Assembly: GCF_000266905.1 (NCBI RefSeq)
Contig: NC_018027.1
Span: 4,092,001-4,156,000 of the forward strand
Source of the DNA: Mycolicibacterium chubuense NBB4
Lineage (GTDB): Bacteria; Actinomycetota; Actinomycetes; Mycobacteriales; Mycobacteriaceae
Direction of reading: 5' to 3'
DNA length: 64,000 nt
The translations under genes were made by a program, and so were the position numbers. Positions 48,810 through 58,167 of this stretch are shown here, one piece after another (the first letter of the stretch is position 1; each line of letters starts with the position of its first letter). The notes beneath the pieces are model-generated. The model ran no database searches and was not told where the DNA came from. It saw only the letters and a program-made list of their open reading frames with translations.

Positions 48810-49874
48810 TCAAGCGGTTAAGTAGCGCCGCAGCATGTCGGTGGCCGCGGTGATCTGACCGGCGTCGACGCGCTCGTCGGCGCGGTGCGCGAGGTTCGGG
48901 TCGCCCGGACCGTAGTTGACGGCCGGGATGCCCAGCGCCGCGAACCGGGACACGTCGGTCCAGCCGTACTTGGCACGCACCTGCCCGCCGGCGGCGTCGA
49001 CGAGCGCGGCCGCCGCGGGCCGCGTCAGGCCGGGCAGCGCGCCCGCCGCCGAGTCCGTCAGCTCGATCCCGACGTCCAGGCCCGAGAACACGTCGCACAC
49101 GTGCCCGTAGGCTTCTTCGGCACTGCGGTCGGGCGCGAAGCGGAAGTTGACCGTCACCGATGCCGCGTCGGGGATCACGTTCCCGGCGACACCGCCGTCG
49201 ATGCGCACCGCCGACAGGCCTTCGCGGTAGACGCAGCCGTCGATGTCGACGCTGCGGGCGCGGTACGCCTCGAGCCTGGCCAGCACATCACCCAGTTTGT
49301 GGATCGCGTTGTCGCCCAACCACGATCGCGCCGAGTGCGCCCGGGTGCCGGTGGCGCTGACGACCACGCGCAGAGTGCCTTGGCAGCCGGCCTCGATGTA
49401 CCCACCCGACGGCTCACCGAGGATCGCCACGTCGGCGGCCAGCCAGTCGGGCAGCTCGCGTTCGATGCGGCCGAGCCCGTTGGCGGAGGCCTCGATCTCC
49501 TCGCAGTCGTAGAGCACCAGCGTGATGTCGTGAGCGGGCTCGGCCACGGTGGCCGCGAGATGGAGGAAGACGGCGTCACCGGATTTCATGTCCGAGGTGC
49601 CACAGCCGTGCAGCACGCCGTCGACGAGCCGGCTGGGCAGGTTGTCCGCGGCCGGCACGGTGTCGGTGTGACCGGCGAGCAGCACCCGGGAGGGCTTGCC
49701 GAGGTTCGTCCGGGCCAGCACCGCATCGCCGCTGCGGACGACCTCGAACCCGCCGGTCTGCGCCCGCAGCGCGGCCTCGATCTCGTCGGCGATGCGCTTC
49801 TCGTGGCGGGACTCGCTGGGGATGTCCACCAACGCCGCGGTCAGCGCGATCGGGTCACCGTGAAGGTCGAGCAC
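48810..49874 (-). CDS. dapE: Succinyl-diaminopimelate desuccinylase DapE
   Basis: 354 aa, the length of Rv1202. M20 zinc peptidase that removes succinate from N-succinyl-LL-diaminopimelate in lysine and peptidoglycan synthesis. Metal and catalytic motifs: [10 protein letters not shown] (about 65-74, first His and Asp), [27 protein letters not shown] with the catalytic Glu pair, [16 protein letters not shown], and [17 protein letters not shown] near the end. The dimerisation domain lies about 175-280. GTG start. Next to the transaminase gene rather than in an operon with dapD. Confidence 0.95.
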   Translation of the reverse strand: MLDLHGDPIALTAALVDIPSESRHEKRIADEIEAALRAQTGGFEVVRSGDAVLARTNLGKPSRVLLAGHTDTVPAADNLPSRLVDGVLHGCGTSDMKSGDAVFLHLAATVAEPAHDITLVLYDCEEIEASANGLGRIERELPDWLAADVAILGEPSGGYIEAGCQGTLRVVVSATGTRAHSARSWLGDNAIHKLGDVLARLEAYRARSVDIDGCVYREGLSAVRIDGGVAGNVIPDAASVTVNFRFAPDRSAEEAYGHVCDVFSGLDVGIELTDSAAGALPGLTRPAAAALVDAAGGQVRAKYGWTDVSRFAALGIPAVNYGPGDPNLAHRADERVDAGQITAATDMLRRYLTA

Positions 49875-49891
49875 GGACCCACGGTAGCCGG

Positions 49892-50941
49892 TCAGTACTC
49901 GATGGCCTCGATCAGCGGCGACGGTTCGTCCATCAACGCCCAGAACCGGTCCCGGATGGCGACGGTCAGCGGACCCGGTTCACCGGCGCCGATCGCTTCA
50001 CCGTCGAGGGTGTTGATCGGGGTGACCCCGCCGGCGGTGGTGACCGCCATGATCTCGTCGGCCTCGTACAGTTCGTGGCTGGTCACGTCGCGCAGCGTCG
50101 CCTCGATCCCCATCGCGTCGGCGATCTCGAAGACCGTCTTGCGGGTGATGCCGGGCAACGCATTCCGCGACGGCGAGGCCAGCTTGCCGTCCTTGACGAT
50201 GCAGACGTTGAAGCCGGGCCCTTCGGCCACGCAGTTGTCGGCGTCCATCAGGATCGCCGTGCGAGCGCCGCGGTCCTTGGCCTCGAAGCTGGCCGCCGTC
50301 AGGTCACCCCACTGGTAGTTCTTGATCGTCGGGTCGACGGTGTTGCGTCCGGCGCGCCGCACGTGGCGCGGCACGATCGCGGTGGTGCCGAAGATCTGCT
50401 CGGCGGGCGGGAAGGCCCACAGATACGGGATCGCGTAGATGTACACCTGGTGGGTCAGCTTGGACAGGTCCTTCTCACCTTTGCGGCGGCCGTATCCGCG
50501 TGTCACGGTCAGGTTGACGAACGACTCGCGCAGCTGTGAGAGCGAGACGCACTTCTTGGTGATCTCGGCGAGCTCGTCCTTGCCGTACCCGGCGTCCAGT
50601 CTCAGCTTGCGGGCACCGTCGAGCAGGCGGTCGAGGTGATCGCCGAGCCGGAAGATGTTGCCGTGCCACACGTGCGCGACGGTGTAGGTGAGATCCGAGT
50701 GGCCGAATCCGGTGTCGAAGATCGAGATTCTCGCGTCCTCGGCCGGGATGAACTCGCCCTCGATCCACGCCACGCCGCCGGCGAACGGGCTGGAGTAGTC
50801 GAGTTCGTAGTCGCTGTACTGGATCACCGAGCCGGGCGGGGTGTCCTCGCGGATGGCGCCCGGCTCGACGGCGACGAGGTTCGAGGTTCCCGTATCGGCC
50901 GACGAGCGCTTGCGCGAGGAGTCGATATCAAGTGCGGTCAT
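49892..50941 (-). CDS. (R)-selective amine transaminase-like class IV aminotransferase
   Basis: 349 aa, PLP fold-type IV (branched-chain aminotransferase/D-amino acid transaminase superfamily). The catalytic Lys is in [12 protein letters not shown] (about residue 207), the PLP-phosphate loops in [11 protein letters not shown] and [10 protein letters not shown]. The stretches [20 protein letters not shown] and [20 protein letters not shown] are, from memory, nearly identical to the characterised (R)-amine transaminase of Mycobacterium vanbaalenii. Likely reaction: a primary amine plus pyruvate gives a ketone plus alanine. ATG at 50941 is preferred over TTG at 50950. Forms an operon with the permease 19 bp upstream. 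Confidence 0.82.
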   Translation of the reverse strand: MTALDIDSSRKRSSADTGTSNLVAVEPGAIREDTPPGSVIQYSDYELDYSSPFAGGVAWIEGEFIPAEDARISIFDTGFGHSDLTYTVAHVWHGNIFRLGDHLDRLLDGARKLRLDAGYGKDELAEITKKCVSLSQLRESFVNLTVTRGYGRRKGEKDLSKLTHQVYIYAIPYLWAFPPAEQIFGTTAIVPRHVRRAGRNTVDPTIKNYQWGDLTAASFEAKDRGARTAILMDADNCVAEGPGFNVCIVKDGKLASPSRNALPGITRKTVFEIADAMGIEATLRDVTSHELYEADEIMAVTTAGGVTPINTLDGEAIGAGEPGPLTVAIRDRFWALMDEPSPLIEAIEY

Positions 50942-50960
50942 GTCTTCCAATCCTTTTCGG

Positions 50961-52469
50961 TCAGTCGTTGTGGGTCTTGGCGTAGTCGGCGCCGGCGTCG
51001 CCGCGGGACAGCCGCGACTTCAGCCCGGTGGCCCACCAGAGCGCCGCGAGGGCGACGATGCCGAGGAAGACCCACTTGTTGTTGGTGAATTGCGGCAGGA
51101 ACAGCAGGGCCACCGCGACGCCGAGGAACACCACCAGAGCCGTCACGTACAGCGGCAGCCGCCAGCGCCCTAGGTCGAAGGTGCCGGGTTCGGCCGCCGG
51201 GATGGTGCCGCGGCGGTAGCCGACGAGCAGCCCGATGGTCTGCAGGATGTAGACGAAGAAGAACAGCAGCGACGCGATGCCGATGATGTAGTTGAAGGCC
51301 TTCTCGTTGACCAGCGCCGAGAGCAGGAGCGCGGCCGACAGGCAGCCCAGCCCGAGGACGGCATAGGTGGGCGCCTTGCTCTTCGGCGACACGTGCCGCC
51401 ACACGTGGGAGAACGGCAGCATGTTGTCGCGCGCCATCGAGTACGTGAGCCGGGTCGCCACCAGGATGTTGGCCAGCAGGCACGCCAGGATGTTCGTCAG
51501 CGCGACCGCGACGACGATCTTCGTGACCACCGGGCCGGCCTGCTGGCTGATGATCTCCTCGATCGGGGCGGCGGAGTTGGCTTCCACGGCTGCGGCGTCG
51601 CGGATGGCCAGCACGTAGACGATGTACATCAGGAGCTCGATCACGATCGAGGTCACCAGCGCGTAGAACATCGTCTTGGGCACCACGCGGCGGGCGTTCT
51701 TGGTCTCCTCGGCGACGTCGGCCCCGGACTCGACACCGATCAACCCGAAGAACGGGCCGAGCGCAGCAGCGAGCCAGGCCAGCACGTAGGAGTCCTTGTC
51801 TCCGGACTGCCCGCCGGTGAACAGCGCCGAGATGGGCTGATGGTTCTCCGGGGAGGCGAACGCGATGATCGCCACCAGGGCGGTGGCCCCGACGGTGATG
51901 ACCAGTTCGAAGCTGACCCCGATGTTGTTGACCATCGTCGCGAACCGCACGCCGTAGATGTTGATCAGCACGCAGACGAACACCACGCCGATCGCGACGA
52001 GGATCTGGGCGCTCTGGCTCATGGTCCAGCCGAAGAGGCCCCCGAGGTAGCCGGAGAGGATGAAGCCCACGCCGGTCATGCCGCACACCCAACCCATCAG
52101 CGCGATGAAGCCGGTGAACCACGCGAGGTCGGGTCCGTTGATGCGGCTGATCCACTGGTAGGAGTACCCGGCCAGCGGAAGCTTGGCGGTCAGGTCGGCG
52201 GCGATGAACGCCCACAGCGCGAACACCGCGCCGGCGAGCAGCAGCGTCCAGACGAACGGTCCGCCCGCGGTGAAGTATCCGGCGCCGAAGCCGGTGAACA
52301 CCGCGGTGGTCGCGCTGATGGTGGCGAAGCCGATCGCGAAGGAGGCCAGCGTGCCGACCGACCGGTCGAGCTTCTGCGTGTAGCCGAGCTCGGCCAGCTT
52401 GGCGTCCTCGGCGTTGAGCACCGGGGTGGGCTGCTCTGAATGAGTGGTTCTGGTTACTGCGTCGGTCAT
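50961..52469 (-). CDS. APC-superfamily amino acid/amine permease
   Basis: 502 aa with about 12 transmembrane helices from residue 38 to 480. The conserved first-helix region FAIGFATISATTAVFTGFGAG and the loop PLAGYSYQWISRINGPDLAWFTG fit the APC family (GabP/amino acid or choline-like amine uptake). The Glu-containing GLIGVESGADVAEETKNARRVVPK in the centre is a typical APC signature. Just upstream of the amine transaminase and downstream of a LysR gene, so it probably imports the amine that the transaminase uses. ATG with GGAG 6-7 nt upstream. Confidence 0.88.
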   Translation of the reverse strand: MTDAVTRTTHSEQPTPVLNAEDAKLAELGYTQKLDRSVGTLASFAIGFATISATTAVFTGFGAGYFTAGGPFVWTLLLAGAVFALWAFIAADLTAKLPLAGYSYQWISRINGPDLAWFTGFIALMGWVCGMTGVGFILSGYLGGLFGWTMSQSAQILVAIGVVFVCVLINIYGVRFATMVNNIGVSFELVITVGATALVAIIAFASPENHQPISALFTGGQSGDKDSYVLAWLAAALGPFFGLIGVESGADVAEETKNARRVVPKTMFYALVTSIVIELLMYIVYVLAIRDAAAVEANSAAPIEEIISQQAGPVVTKIVVAVALTNILACLLANILVATRLTYSMARDNMLPFSHVWRHVSPKSKAPTYAVLGLGCLSAALLLSALVNEKAFNYIIGIASLLFFFVYILQTIGLLVGYRRGTIPAAEPGTFDLGRWRLPLYVTALVVFLGVAVALLFLPQFTNNKWVFLGIVALAALWWATGLKSRLSRGDAGADYAKTHND

Positions 52470-52560
52470 GGTCGCTCCAGGTCAAGCCGTGCGGATGAAC
52501 ACCTCAGAACAGACAACCGCCATGTGCCCGACACCGGAAGTTCGATGTTTTGATCTACTC

Positions 52561-52575
52561 ATAAGCTGCGGTTAT
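52561..52575. promoter_or_regulatory. LysR-type binding box before the permease-transaminase operon
   Basis: ATAA-N7-TTAT palindrome (T-N11-A form) at the 3' end of the lysR gene, about 92 bp before the permease ATG. This is where LysR-type activators normally bind. Confidence 0.6.
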
Positions 52576-53507
52576 CACTCCGGGTCACCGGAGTTCCACT
52601 GGTCCTGCACGAGCCGGACCAACGCGTCCGCCTGGGGCGTCACGTTCGCGGGGTGCCACGCCAGCGCGGTGTGGCTCGGAGGCCGGTCGGCGATCGGCAC
52701 GTAGACGATGCCGGGCCGGTCGTAGAACCGGGCCACCGACGACGTGGTGAAGCTGATCCCGAGCCCGCGCGCGATCGCGGTGGTCTCGGCCTCGTAGGTG
52801 GCGGCCACCGCGGCGATGGTCGGCGGCCGGTTGCCGCGCGCGTCCATCGCCAGCCAGTAGTCCCGCCACATGCCGGCGGTCAGGGGTGCGCACACGATCG
52901 GATCGTCGAGCAGTTCGGCGATCGTCACCTCCTCGCGGCCGGCCAGCCGGTGGTCGCGGGGCAGGCAGGCCACCCACGACTCCGAATCGAGCATCAGCAT
53001 GCGGTGCTCGGGCAGGTCGACCGGTGGCCGGATGATCGCCACCTCCGTCGTCCCGTCGGCAAGGCCGGCCGTCGGGTCGGAGAAGTCGAACTCGATCGGT
53101 TCGACGGTGACGTCGGGGTAGGCCGCCTCGAAGTGACGGACGAGGCGGAACAGCAGGTCCGCGCCCGTCCCGATGAGGTAGCCGACCCGCAGCACACCGC
53201 GGCGGGTCCCCGACAGCATGACCAGGTTGTCGACGACGGCGTCAACCCCGGAGATCGCCTGCTGCACCTGCGGCAGCCAGGCGGCGCCCAGATCGGTCAG
53301 CGCAACCTCGCGCGTGTTGCGCCGGAACAGCAGGACGCCGAACTGGTGCTCGAGTTGCTTGATCGCGGTCGACAGAGCCGGCTGGGTGATGAACAGCTTC
53401 TCCGCAGCGCGGCGGTAGTTCAGCTCCTGGCCGAGGACGGCGAAGTAGCGCAGCTGGCGCAAGGTCACATCGGCGGTCGTGGCTTCCCCTCCTGCCCGTC
53501 GGGACAC
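52575..53507 (-). CDS. LysR-family regulator of the amine cassette
   Basis: 310 aa. N-terminal winged HTH: VTLRQLRYFAVLGQELNYRRAAEKL then ITQPALSTAIKQLEHQFGVLLF (about 14-60), followed by a linker helix and a periplasmic-binding-type effector domain (about 100-305). GTG at 53507 is listed; a GTG at 53468 (VTLRQL) would remove 13 residues. Transcribed in the same direction as its probable targets, not divergently. A LysR box lies exactly at its end. Effector unknown, presumably an amine or its ketone. Confidence 0.87.
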   Translation of the reverse strand: MSRRAGGEATTADVTLRQLRYFAVLGQELNYRRAAEKLFITQPALSTAIKQLEHQFGVLLFRRNTREVALTDLGAAWLPQVQQAISGVDAVVDNLVMLSGTRRGVLRVGYLIGTGADLLFRLVRHFEAAYPDVTVEPIEFDFSDPTAGLADGTTEVAIIRPPVDLPEHRMLMLDSESWVACLPRDHRLAGREEVTIAELLDDPIVCAPLTAGMWRDYWLAMDARGNRPPTIAAVAATYEAETTAIARGLGISFTTSSVARFYDRPGIVYVPIADRPPSHTALAWHPANVTPQADALVRLVQDQWNSGDPE

Positions 53508-53532
53508 CGTGAAGCGATGCTAAGCGCACCGG

Positions 53533-53538
53533 TAGCCT
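53533..53538 (+). promoter_or_regulatory. -10 element (TAGCCT) of dapD
   Basis: TAGCCT ends 8 nt before the dapD GTG at 53547, within the 39-bp gap to the divergent LysR gene. The transcript would be leaderless or nearly so. Confidence 0.45.
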
Positions 53539-53546
53539 GAAGCACC

Positions 53547-54509
53547 GTGACTTCAGCTTCTGGTGCTTCAGGCGCCTCCGGAATCGGCCTGGCGACGATC
53601 GCGGGCGACGGCACGGTTCTCGACACCTGGTTTCCGCAACCGGAACTGGGCGGCGACGGAGTGCCGGGCACGGTCCGCCTCTCGGTCGCCGAGGTGCCGG
53701 CCGAGTTGGCCGAGCTGGTGGGCCGCGACGAGGACCGCGATGTCGAGACCGTGGTGGTGCGCACCGTCATCGAGTCGCTGGAGGACAAGGCCGCGGACGC
53801 CTACGACGCCTATCTGCGGCTGCACCTGCTGTCCCACCGGCTCGTCGCACCGCACGGCCTCAACGCCGACGGCCTGTTCGGCGTGCTCACCAACGTCGTG
53901 TGGACCAACCACGGACCGTGCGCGATCGAGGGTTTCGAGACCGTGCGGGCCCGGCTGCGCCGCCGCGGTCACGTCACCGTCTACGGCGTCGACAAGTTCC
54001 CGCGGATGGTCGACTACGTCGTGCCCTCGGGCGTGCGGATCGCTGACGCCGACCGCGTGCGTCTGGGTGCGCACCTGGCGTCGGGAACCACGGTGATGCA
54101 CGAGGGTTTCGTCAACTTCAACGCCGGCACGCTGGGCAACTCGATGGTGGAGGGCCGGATCTCGGCGGGCGTCGTCGTCGACGACGGCTCCGACGTCGGC
54201 GGCGGCGCGTCGATCATGGGCACGCTCTCCGGCGGCGGCACCGAGGTGATCTCGGTCGGCAAGCGCTGCCTGCTCGGCGCGAACGCCGGGCTCGGCATCT
54301 CGCTCGGCGACGACTGCGTCATCGAGGCGGGCCTCTACGTCACCGCCGGGACCAAGGTGGTGACGGCCGACGGCCAGACGGTCAAGGCACGTGAGCTGTC
54401 GGGGGCGAACAACCTGCTGTTCCGGCGTAATTCGGTGACCGGGGCAGTCGAGGTCGTCAAGCGCGACGGCACGGGCATCACCCTCAACGAGGCCCTGCAC
54501 GCCAACTAG
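53547..54509 (+). CDS. dapD: Tetrahydrodipicolinate N-succinyltransferase DapD
   Basis: 320 aa (Rv1201c is 317). Transfers succinyl from succinyl-CoA to tetrahydrodipicolinate in DAP/lysine synthesis. The N-terminal domain includes [23 protein letters not shown] and [15 protein letters not shown]. The left-handed beta-helix (about 165-275) has hexapeptide repeats [31 protein letters not shown] and [23 protein letters not shown], with trimer-forming and Mg2+-site residues of the actinobacterial group. GTG start; divergent from lysR. Confidence 0.95.
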   Translation: MTSASGASGASGIGLATIAGDGTVLDTWFPQPELGGDGVPGTVRLSVAEVPAELAELVGRDEDRDVETVVVRTVIESLEDKAADAYDAYLRLHLLSHRLVAPHGLNADGLFGVLTNVVWTNHGPCAIEGFETVRARLRRRGHVTVYGVDKFPRMVDYVVPSGVRIADADRVRLGAHLASGTTVMHEGFVNFNAGTLGNSMVEGRISAGVVVDDGSDVGGGASIMGTLSGGGTEVISVGKRCLLGANAGLGISLGDDCVIEAGLYVTAGTKVVTADGQTVKARELSGANNLLFRRNSVTGAVEVVKRDGTGITLNEALHAN

Positions 54510-54563
54510 CGTCCGTGTCGTTTCGTTTCGGCGTCATGCAGGGCGTTTCCCGGTGGGCCGTCG

Positions 54564-55181
54564 TCATCCCGCGGCGTTGGGCCGCAACGGCGGGCAGTTG
54601 CCCTGCGCATCGAGGGCCAGTTCGAAGTGCCAGATCTCGTTCGCGTAGATCTGGCACAGCCCGAACTGACGCCCATTGGCGATCAGCCAGCGGTCGGCGT
54701 CTGGGGGGCCGATGTCGACGGCCTGGCCCGTGACGTGGTGGGACACCTCGGGGCCGGCGACGAACTGCGCGGCCTTCTCGACGCTGCCGTAGTTGCGGAC
54801 CGCGTCGTCGAACAGCCGCTGCTGAAAGCCTTTCGAGCGCCAGCCGGAGCTGACGCGGATGTCGACGCCTTGGGCCGTCGCCGTTCTCGCGGCGTCCTGG
54901 ACAGCCGTGAGGAGTGCCGGATCGATCTGGGAGAGAATCGGATTCGCGGAGTCGAAGGGCGAGAGCATGGTGCCGTCGGGCAGCCAGCCGCCGGTGGTGT
55001 CGACGGCTGCGGGCCCGATCGCCAGCGCATCGCCGGGCGCGGGCGGTGTGACCGGCTCGGGCGGCGGGGGCAGCACGATGCTGGTCTGGGCGAGCATCAC
55101 CTCGGGCGACTGGCCGCACGCCGCGGCGAGCGTCACGGTCAGCGCGCCGCCGATCACCGCGAGCGTGCGCGCGCCACTCAC
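54564..55181 (-). CDS. VanY-type D-Ala-D-Ala carboxypeptidase-like lipoprotein
   Basis: 205 aa from a GTG that overlaps the upstream VOC stop (GTGA). Lipoprotein signal TLAVIGGALTVTLAAAC with lipobox LAAAC (Cys about 22), a Pro-rich spacer, then an M15/VanY peptidase domain. Zn and catalytic signature SHHVTGQAVDIG (SxHxxGxAxD) and the final metal His in EIWHFEL are present; the Arg/Trp-rich VSSGWRSKGFQQRLF precedes them. It would trim peptidoglycan stem peptides outside the membrane. Third gene of the fadD36-VOC-peptidase run. Confidence 0.85.
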   Translation of the reverse strand: MSGARTLAVIGGALTVTLAAACGQSPEVMLAQTSIVLPPPPEPVTPPAPGDALAIGPAAVDTTGGWLPDGTMLSPFDSANPILSQIDPALLTAVQDAARTATAQGVDIRVSSGWRSKGFQQRLFDDAVRNYGSVEKAAQFVAGPEVSHHVTGQAVDIGPPDADRWLIANGRQFGLCQIYANEIWHFELALDAQGNCPPLRPNAAG

Positions 55182-55528
55182 TCGCCGGCCGCCAGGATGC
55201 AGAACTCGTTGCCCTCCGGGTCGGCGAGCACCACCCAACTCTCGTCGCCCTGGCCGATGTCGACGTGGCGCGCGCCCAGCGCGGTCAGCCGCTGCACCTC
55301 GGCGTGCTGATCGTCGGGCGTGAGGTCGAAGTGGATCCGGTTCTTGACCACCTTGTCGTCGGGCACCGCCAGGAACAGCCAGTCCGGTCCCGCGCCCTCG
55401 GGCGCGCGCAGCGCGACGTCGCCGTCGTCGGTGTCCTCGGCCGGCCAGCCCAGCACCTGCGACCACCACGCCGCGAGCGTGCGCGCGTCGTGGGCATCGA
55501 TGCACACGTCGGAGAATCTCAGACCCAT
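55178..55528 (-). CDS. VOC (glyoxalase/bleomycin-resistance) family protein
   Basis: 116 aa, a single VOC module with the usual beta-alpha-beta-beta-beta halves: FSDVCIDAHDARTLAAWWSQVLGW at the start and WVVLADPEGNEFCIL at the end. Metal-ligand positions are only partly kept (His in IHFDL, Glu in GNEF). The function could be an isomerase or dioxygenase-like enzyme or an antibiotic-binding protein; it cannot be settled. ATG lies 10 bp inside the end of fadD36, so translation is coupled. Confidence 0.8.
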   Translation of the reverse strand: MGLRFSDVCIDAHDARTLAAWWSQVLGWPAEDTDDGDVALRAPEGAGPDWLFLAVPDDKVVKNRIHFDLTPDDQHAEVQRLTALGARHVDIGQGDESWVVLADPEGNEFCILAAGE

Positions 55529-56937
55529 TGCTGCAGTTCCTTTTTGAGCACCTTGCCCATCGCGTTGCGCGGCAGGGCGTCGACGATGCGGACCTCCCGC
55601 GGTCGCTTGTGTGCCGAAAGCTGCTGTCCCACATGCTCGATCAGCGCGTCGGGCACAGCGTCTCCGACGACGAAGGCGACGATGCGCTGACCGAGGTCCT
55701 CGTCGGGGGCGCCCACGACCGCCGCTTCCCGCACGCCGGGGTGTCCGAGCAGCACGGTCTCGATCTCGCCCGCCCCGATCCGGAAGCCCCCGCTCTTGAT
55801 CAGGTCGACCGATTCACGCCCGACGATGCGGTGCATCCCGCCTGCGTCGACGACCGCGACGTCGCCGGTGCGGTACCAGCCGTCGGCTCCGAGCACCTCG
55901 GCGGTGGCGTCCGGGCGGTTGAGGTACCCGTCGAACAGGGTCGGGCTGGTGACGTGCAACCGGCCGATGGTCTCGCCGTCGTGGGCGACGTCGGCGCCGT
56001 CTTCCCCGACCAACCGCGTCCGCACGCCGCGAAGCGGCAGGCCGACCCAACCGGGCCTGCGTTCACCGGCGGCCGACGTGCTCAGCGTGATCAAGGATTC
56101 GGTACTGCCGTACCGTTCGATCGCCTGATGGCCGCTGAGCCGCGCGAGGCCGTCGAACACCGGAACCGGTAGCGGCGCGCTGCCCGACACCAGCAGCCGC
56201 GCCGGCGCCAGCGCGCGTGCCGCGTCGCCGTCCTCGACGACGCGCGACCACACCGTCGGCACGCCGAACAGCAGCGATCCCCCGAGTTCGGTCACCGCGT
56301 GCGCATAGGCGTGCGGCGTCGGCTTACCGGTGTGCACGAACCGGTTGCCGATGCGCAGCGACCCCAGCAGCCCGAGCACGAGGCCGTGAACGTGGTAGAG
56401 CGGCAGCCCGTGCACCAGGGTGTCGTCGGCGCTCCACTGCCACGCCTCGGCCAACATGTCGATGTTCGCGGCGATCGCCCGGCGGCTGATCAGCACGCCC
56501 TTCGGGAGGCCGGTGGTGCCGGAGGTGTAGACGACCAGCGCCGTGGCGTCCGGAGAGGGTTCGGGGTAGCGGTGCCAGGAGCGGGCGTGCAGCCGCACCG
56601 GGACGTGCGGCAGGCCGTCGGTGTACTCGGGGACCTCCCCGAGCCACGCCTGCGCGCCGGAGTCGGACAGGATGTGCCGGCGCTCGGCGACGCCGACGTC
56701 GGCGGGCACCGGCACGACGGGCACGCCGGCGATCAGAGCTCCGACGACGCCGAGCACGGTCGCCGCCGTGGGGCGGGCCAGCACGGCGACCCGGGCCGCA
56801 CCTCCGACCCGCTCGGCAACCGACGTGGCAGCGCCGACGAGGTCGCTGCGGCTCCAGGTCACCCCGTCGATCCGGACGGCGTCGGCGACATCGGCCCCGG
56901 CGGCGACGGCCGCAGGGTTCAGGGAGGCCAGCAGCAC
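55519..56937 (-). CDS. fadD36: Acyl-CoA synthetase FadD36
   Basis: 472 aa (Rv1193 FadD36 is 473). AMP-dependent ligase: P-loop LVVYTSGTTGLPKGVLIS (about 133-150), A5 ERYGSTESLITLS, A7 GWYRTGDVAVVDAGG, A8 hinge GRESVDLIKSGGFRIGAGEIE, A10 PRNAMGKVLKKEL with the catalytic Lys. It is shorter than long-chain FadDs and resembles malonyl- or short/medium-chain acid CoA ligases. Substrate not assignable by eye. GTG start at 56937, 40 bp from the divergent Nudix gene. Confidence 0.9.
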   Translation of the reverse strand: MLLASLNPAAVAAGADVADAVRIDGVTWSRSDLVGAATSVAERVGGAARVAVLARPTAATVLGVVGALIAGVPVVPVPADVGVAERRHILSDSGAQAWLGEVPEYTDGLPHVPVRLHARSWHRYPEPSPDATALVVYTSGTTGLPKGVLISRRAIAANIDMLAEAWQWSADDTLVHGLPLYHVHGLVLGLLGSLRIGNRFVHTGKPTPHAYAHAVTELGGSLLFGVPTVWSRVVEDGDAARALAPARLLVSGSAPLPVPVFDGLARLSGHQAIERYGSTESLITLSTSAAGERRPGWVGLPLRGVRTRLVGEDGADVAHDGETIGRLHVTSPTLFDGYLNRPDATAEVLGADGWYRTGDVAVVDAGGMHRIVGRESVDLIKSGGFRIGAGEIETVLLGHPGVREAAVVGAPDEDLGQRIVAFVVGDAVPDALIEHVGQQLSAHKRPREVRIVDALPRNAMGKVLKKELQQWV

Positions 56938-56965
56938 AGGAAGTGAGGCTACTCCCGGCGGTGGT

Positions 56966-56971
56966 CATACT
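56966..56971 (+). promoter_or_regulatory. -10-like element (CATACT) of the Nudix gene
   Basis: CATACT ends 6 nt before the GTG at 56978. The same hexamer sits at the same distance before the DUF4126 gene (34423). The absence of a Shine-Dalgarno supports leaderless translation. Confidence 0.4.
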
Positions 56972-56977
56972 GTTGCG

Positions 56978-57517
56978 GTGGATTCGATCCGTGCGGTGGG
57001 GACCCGACAGGTGTACCGGAACAACTGGCTGACCATCCGGGAGGACGACATCCGCAGGCCCGACGGCAGCGCCGGCATCTACGCCGTCGTCGACAAGCCC
57101 ACCTACGCACTGGTGATCCCCCGTGACGGCGAGCGCTTCCACCTCGTCGAGCAGTTCCGCTATCCGCTCGGGCTGCGGCGGTGGGAGTTCCCGCAGGGCA
57201 CGGCCCCGGACCGCGCTGCTCTCGATCCGCCGGAGCTCGCGGCCCGCGAACTCCGGGAGGAGACCGGGCTGCTCGCCGAGTCGATGACCGAACTCGGGCT
57301 GCTCGACGTCGCTCCCGGCATGAGCAGTCAACGCGGCCGGGTGTTCCTTGCCACGGGGATCACCGAGGGTCCCCACGACCGCGAGCACGAGGAGCAGGAC
57401 ATGCGCAGCGCCTGGTTTGCGCGTTCCGAGGTCGAGCAGATGATGCGCGACGGCGTCATCACCGATGCACAGACGCTCGCGGCGTGGGCGCTGATGCTGC
57501 TCGCCGAGGCCGCCTGA
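56978..57517 (+). CDS. Nudix hydrolase (ADP-ribose pyrophosphatase-like)
   Basis: 179 aa. Nudix fold with the core of the Nudix box AARELREETGLLAES (about 88-102). The usual G-x5-E spacing is stretched by an insert (QGTAPDRAALDPPELAAREL). Family members hydrolyse nucleoside diphosphates linked to another moiety, such as ADP-ribose. VEQFRYPLGLRRWEFPQG is typical of the ADP-ribose pyrophosphatase group. GTG start chosen from the -10 spacing. Divergent from fadD36. Confidence 0.85.
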   Translation: MDSIRAVGTRQVYRNNWLTIREDDIRRPDGSAGIYAVVDKPTYALVIPRDGERFHLVEQFRYPLGLRRWEFPQGTAPDRAALDPPELAARELREETGLLAESMTELGLLDVAPGMSSQRGRVFLATGITEGPHDREHEEQDMRSAWFARSEVEQMMRDGVITDAQTLAAWALMLLAEAA

Positions 57518-57615
57518 GCCCGAACGTCATTCGGCTGCGGCCGCCGATACCAAGCCGTGATCCAACTGTGCCCCCAGCCGCCGTGTCGGTCGGGCACCTT
57601 GACGGTAGGGGCAAT

Positions 57616-57621
57616 TAGGTT
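57616..57621 (+). promoter_or_regulatory. Probable -10 element (TAGGTT) of the secreted protein gene
   Basis: TAGGTT lies 36 nt before the ATG at 57658, which has GCGAGGGA as a ribosome-binding site. No good -35 at the right distance. Confidence 0.35.
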
Positions 57622-57657
57622 TGCTCTCGGCACACTGGAGAACGACGGCGAGGGAAC

Positions 57658-58158
57658 ATGTCTGGGCTACGGGCGCGCGCCGCACTTGCCTCCGCGACTT
57701 TGCTTGCGGCGGCCTGTGTCTGCGCCGAATCCGTCGCGCAGGCGGCTCCTCCGGACTGGAGTGGCCGCTACACCGTGGTGACGTTCGCGTCGAGCAAGCT
57801 CGGCACCAGCATCGCCGCGCGCCAGCCCGAACCCGACTTCAGCGCCCAGTACACGTTCAGCACGTCGTGCGCGGGCACCTGCGTGGCCACCGCCGCCGAC
57901 GGGCCCGCCCCCACCAATCCGACCGTCCCGCAGCCCAGTCGGTACACCTGGGACGGAGCGAGGTGGGTGTTCAATTACAACTGGCAGTGGGAGTGCTTCC
58001 GCGGGGACGACGTGCCCCGCGAGTTCGTCCCGGCCCGTTCGCTGGTGTTCTACGCGCCCACGCCGGACGGGTCGATGTTCGGGACGTGGCGCACGGAGAT
58101 CCTCGACGGAGTCTGCAAGGGCACCGTGGTGATGCCGGTGGCGGCGTATCCGGCGTGA
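57658..58158 (+). CDS. Secreted mycobacterial protein of unknown function
   Basis: 166 aa. Signal peptide SGLRARAALASATLLAAACV with cleavage likely after AQA (about 29). The mature domain has four Cys (SCAGTC, ECF, GVC) likely to form two disulfides, and aromatic-rich stretches (RYTWDGARWVFNYNWQWE). A Cys near residue 20 sits in LLAAAC, so a lipoprotein is also possible, but the hydrophobic stretch continues past it. No enzyme motif recognised. ATG preceded by GAGGGA. Convergent with the proline dehydrogenase gene. Confidence 0.7.
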   Translation: MSGLRARAALASATLLAAACVCAESVAQAAPPDWSGRYTVVTFASSKLGTSIAARQPEPDFSAQYTFSTSCAGTCVATAADGPAPTNPTVPQPSRYTWDGARWVFNYNWQWECFRGDDVPREFVPARSLVFYAPTPDGSMFGTWRTEILDGVCKGTVVMPVAAYPA

Positions 58159-58167
58159 CCGCCGTCG

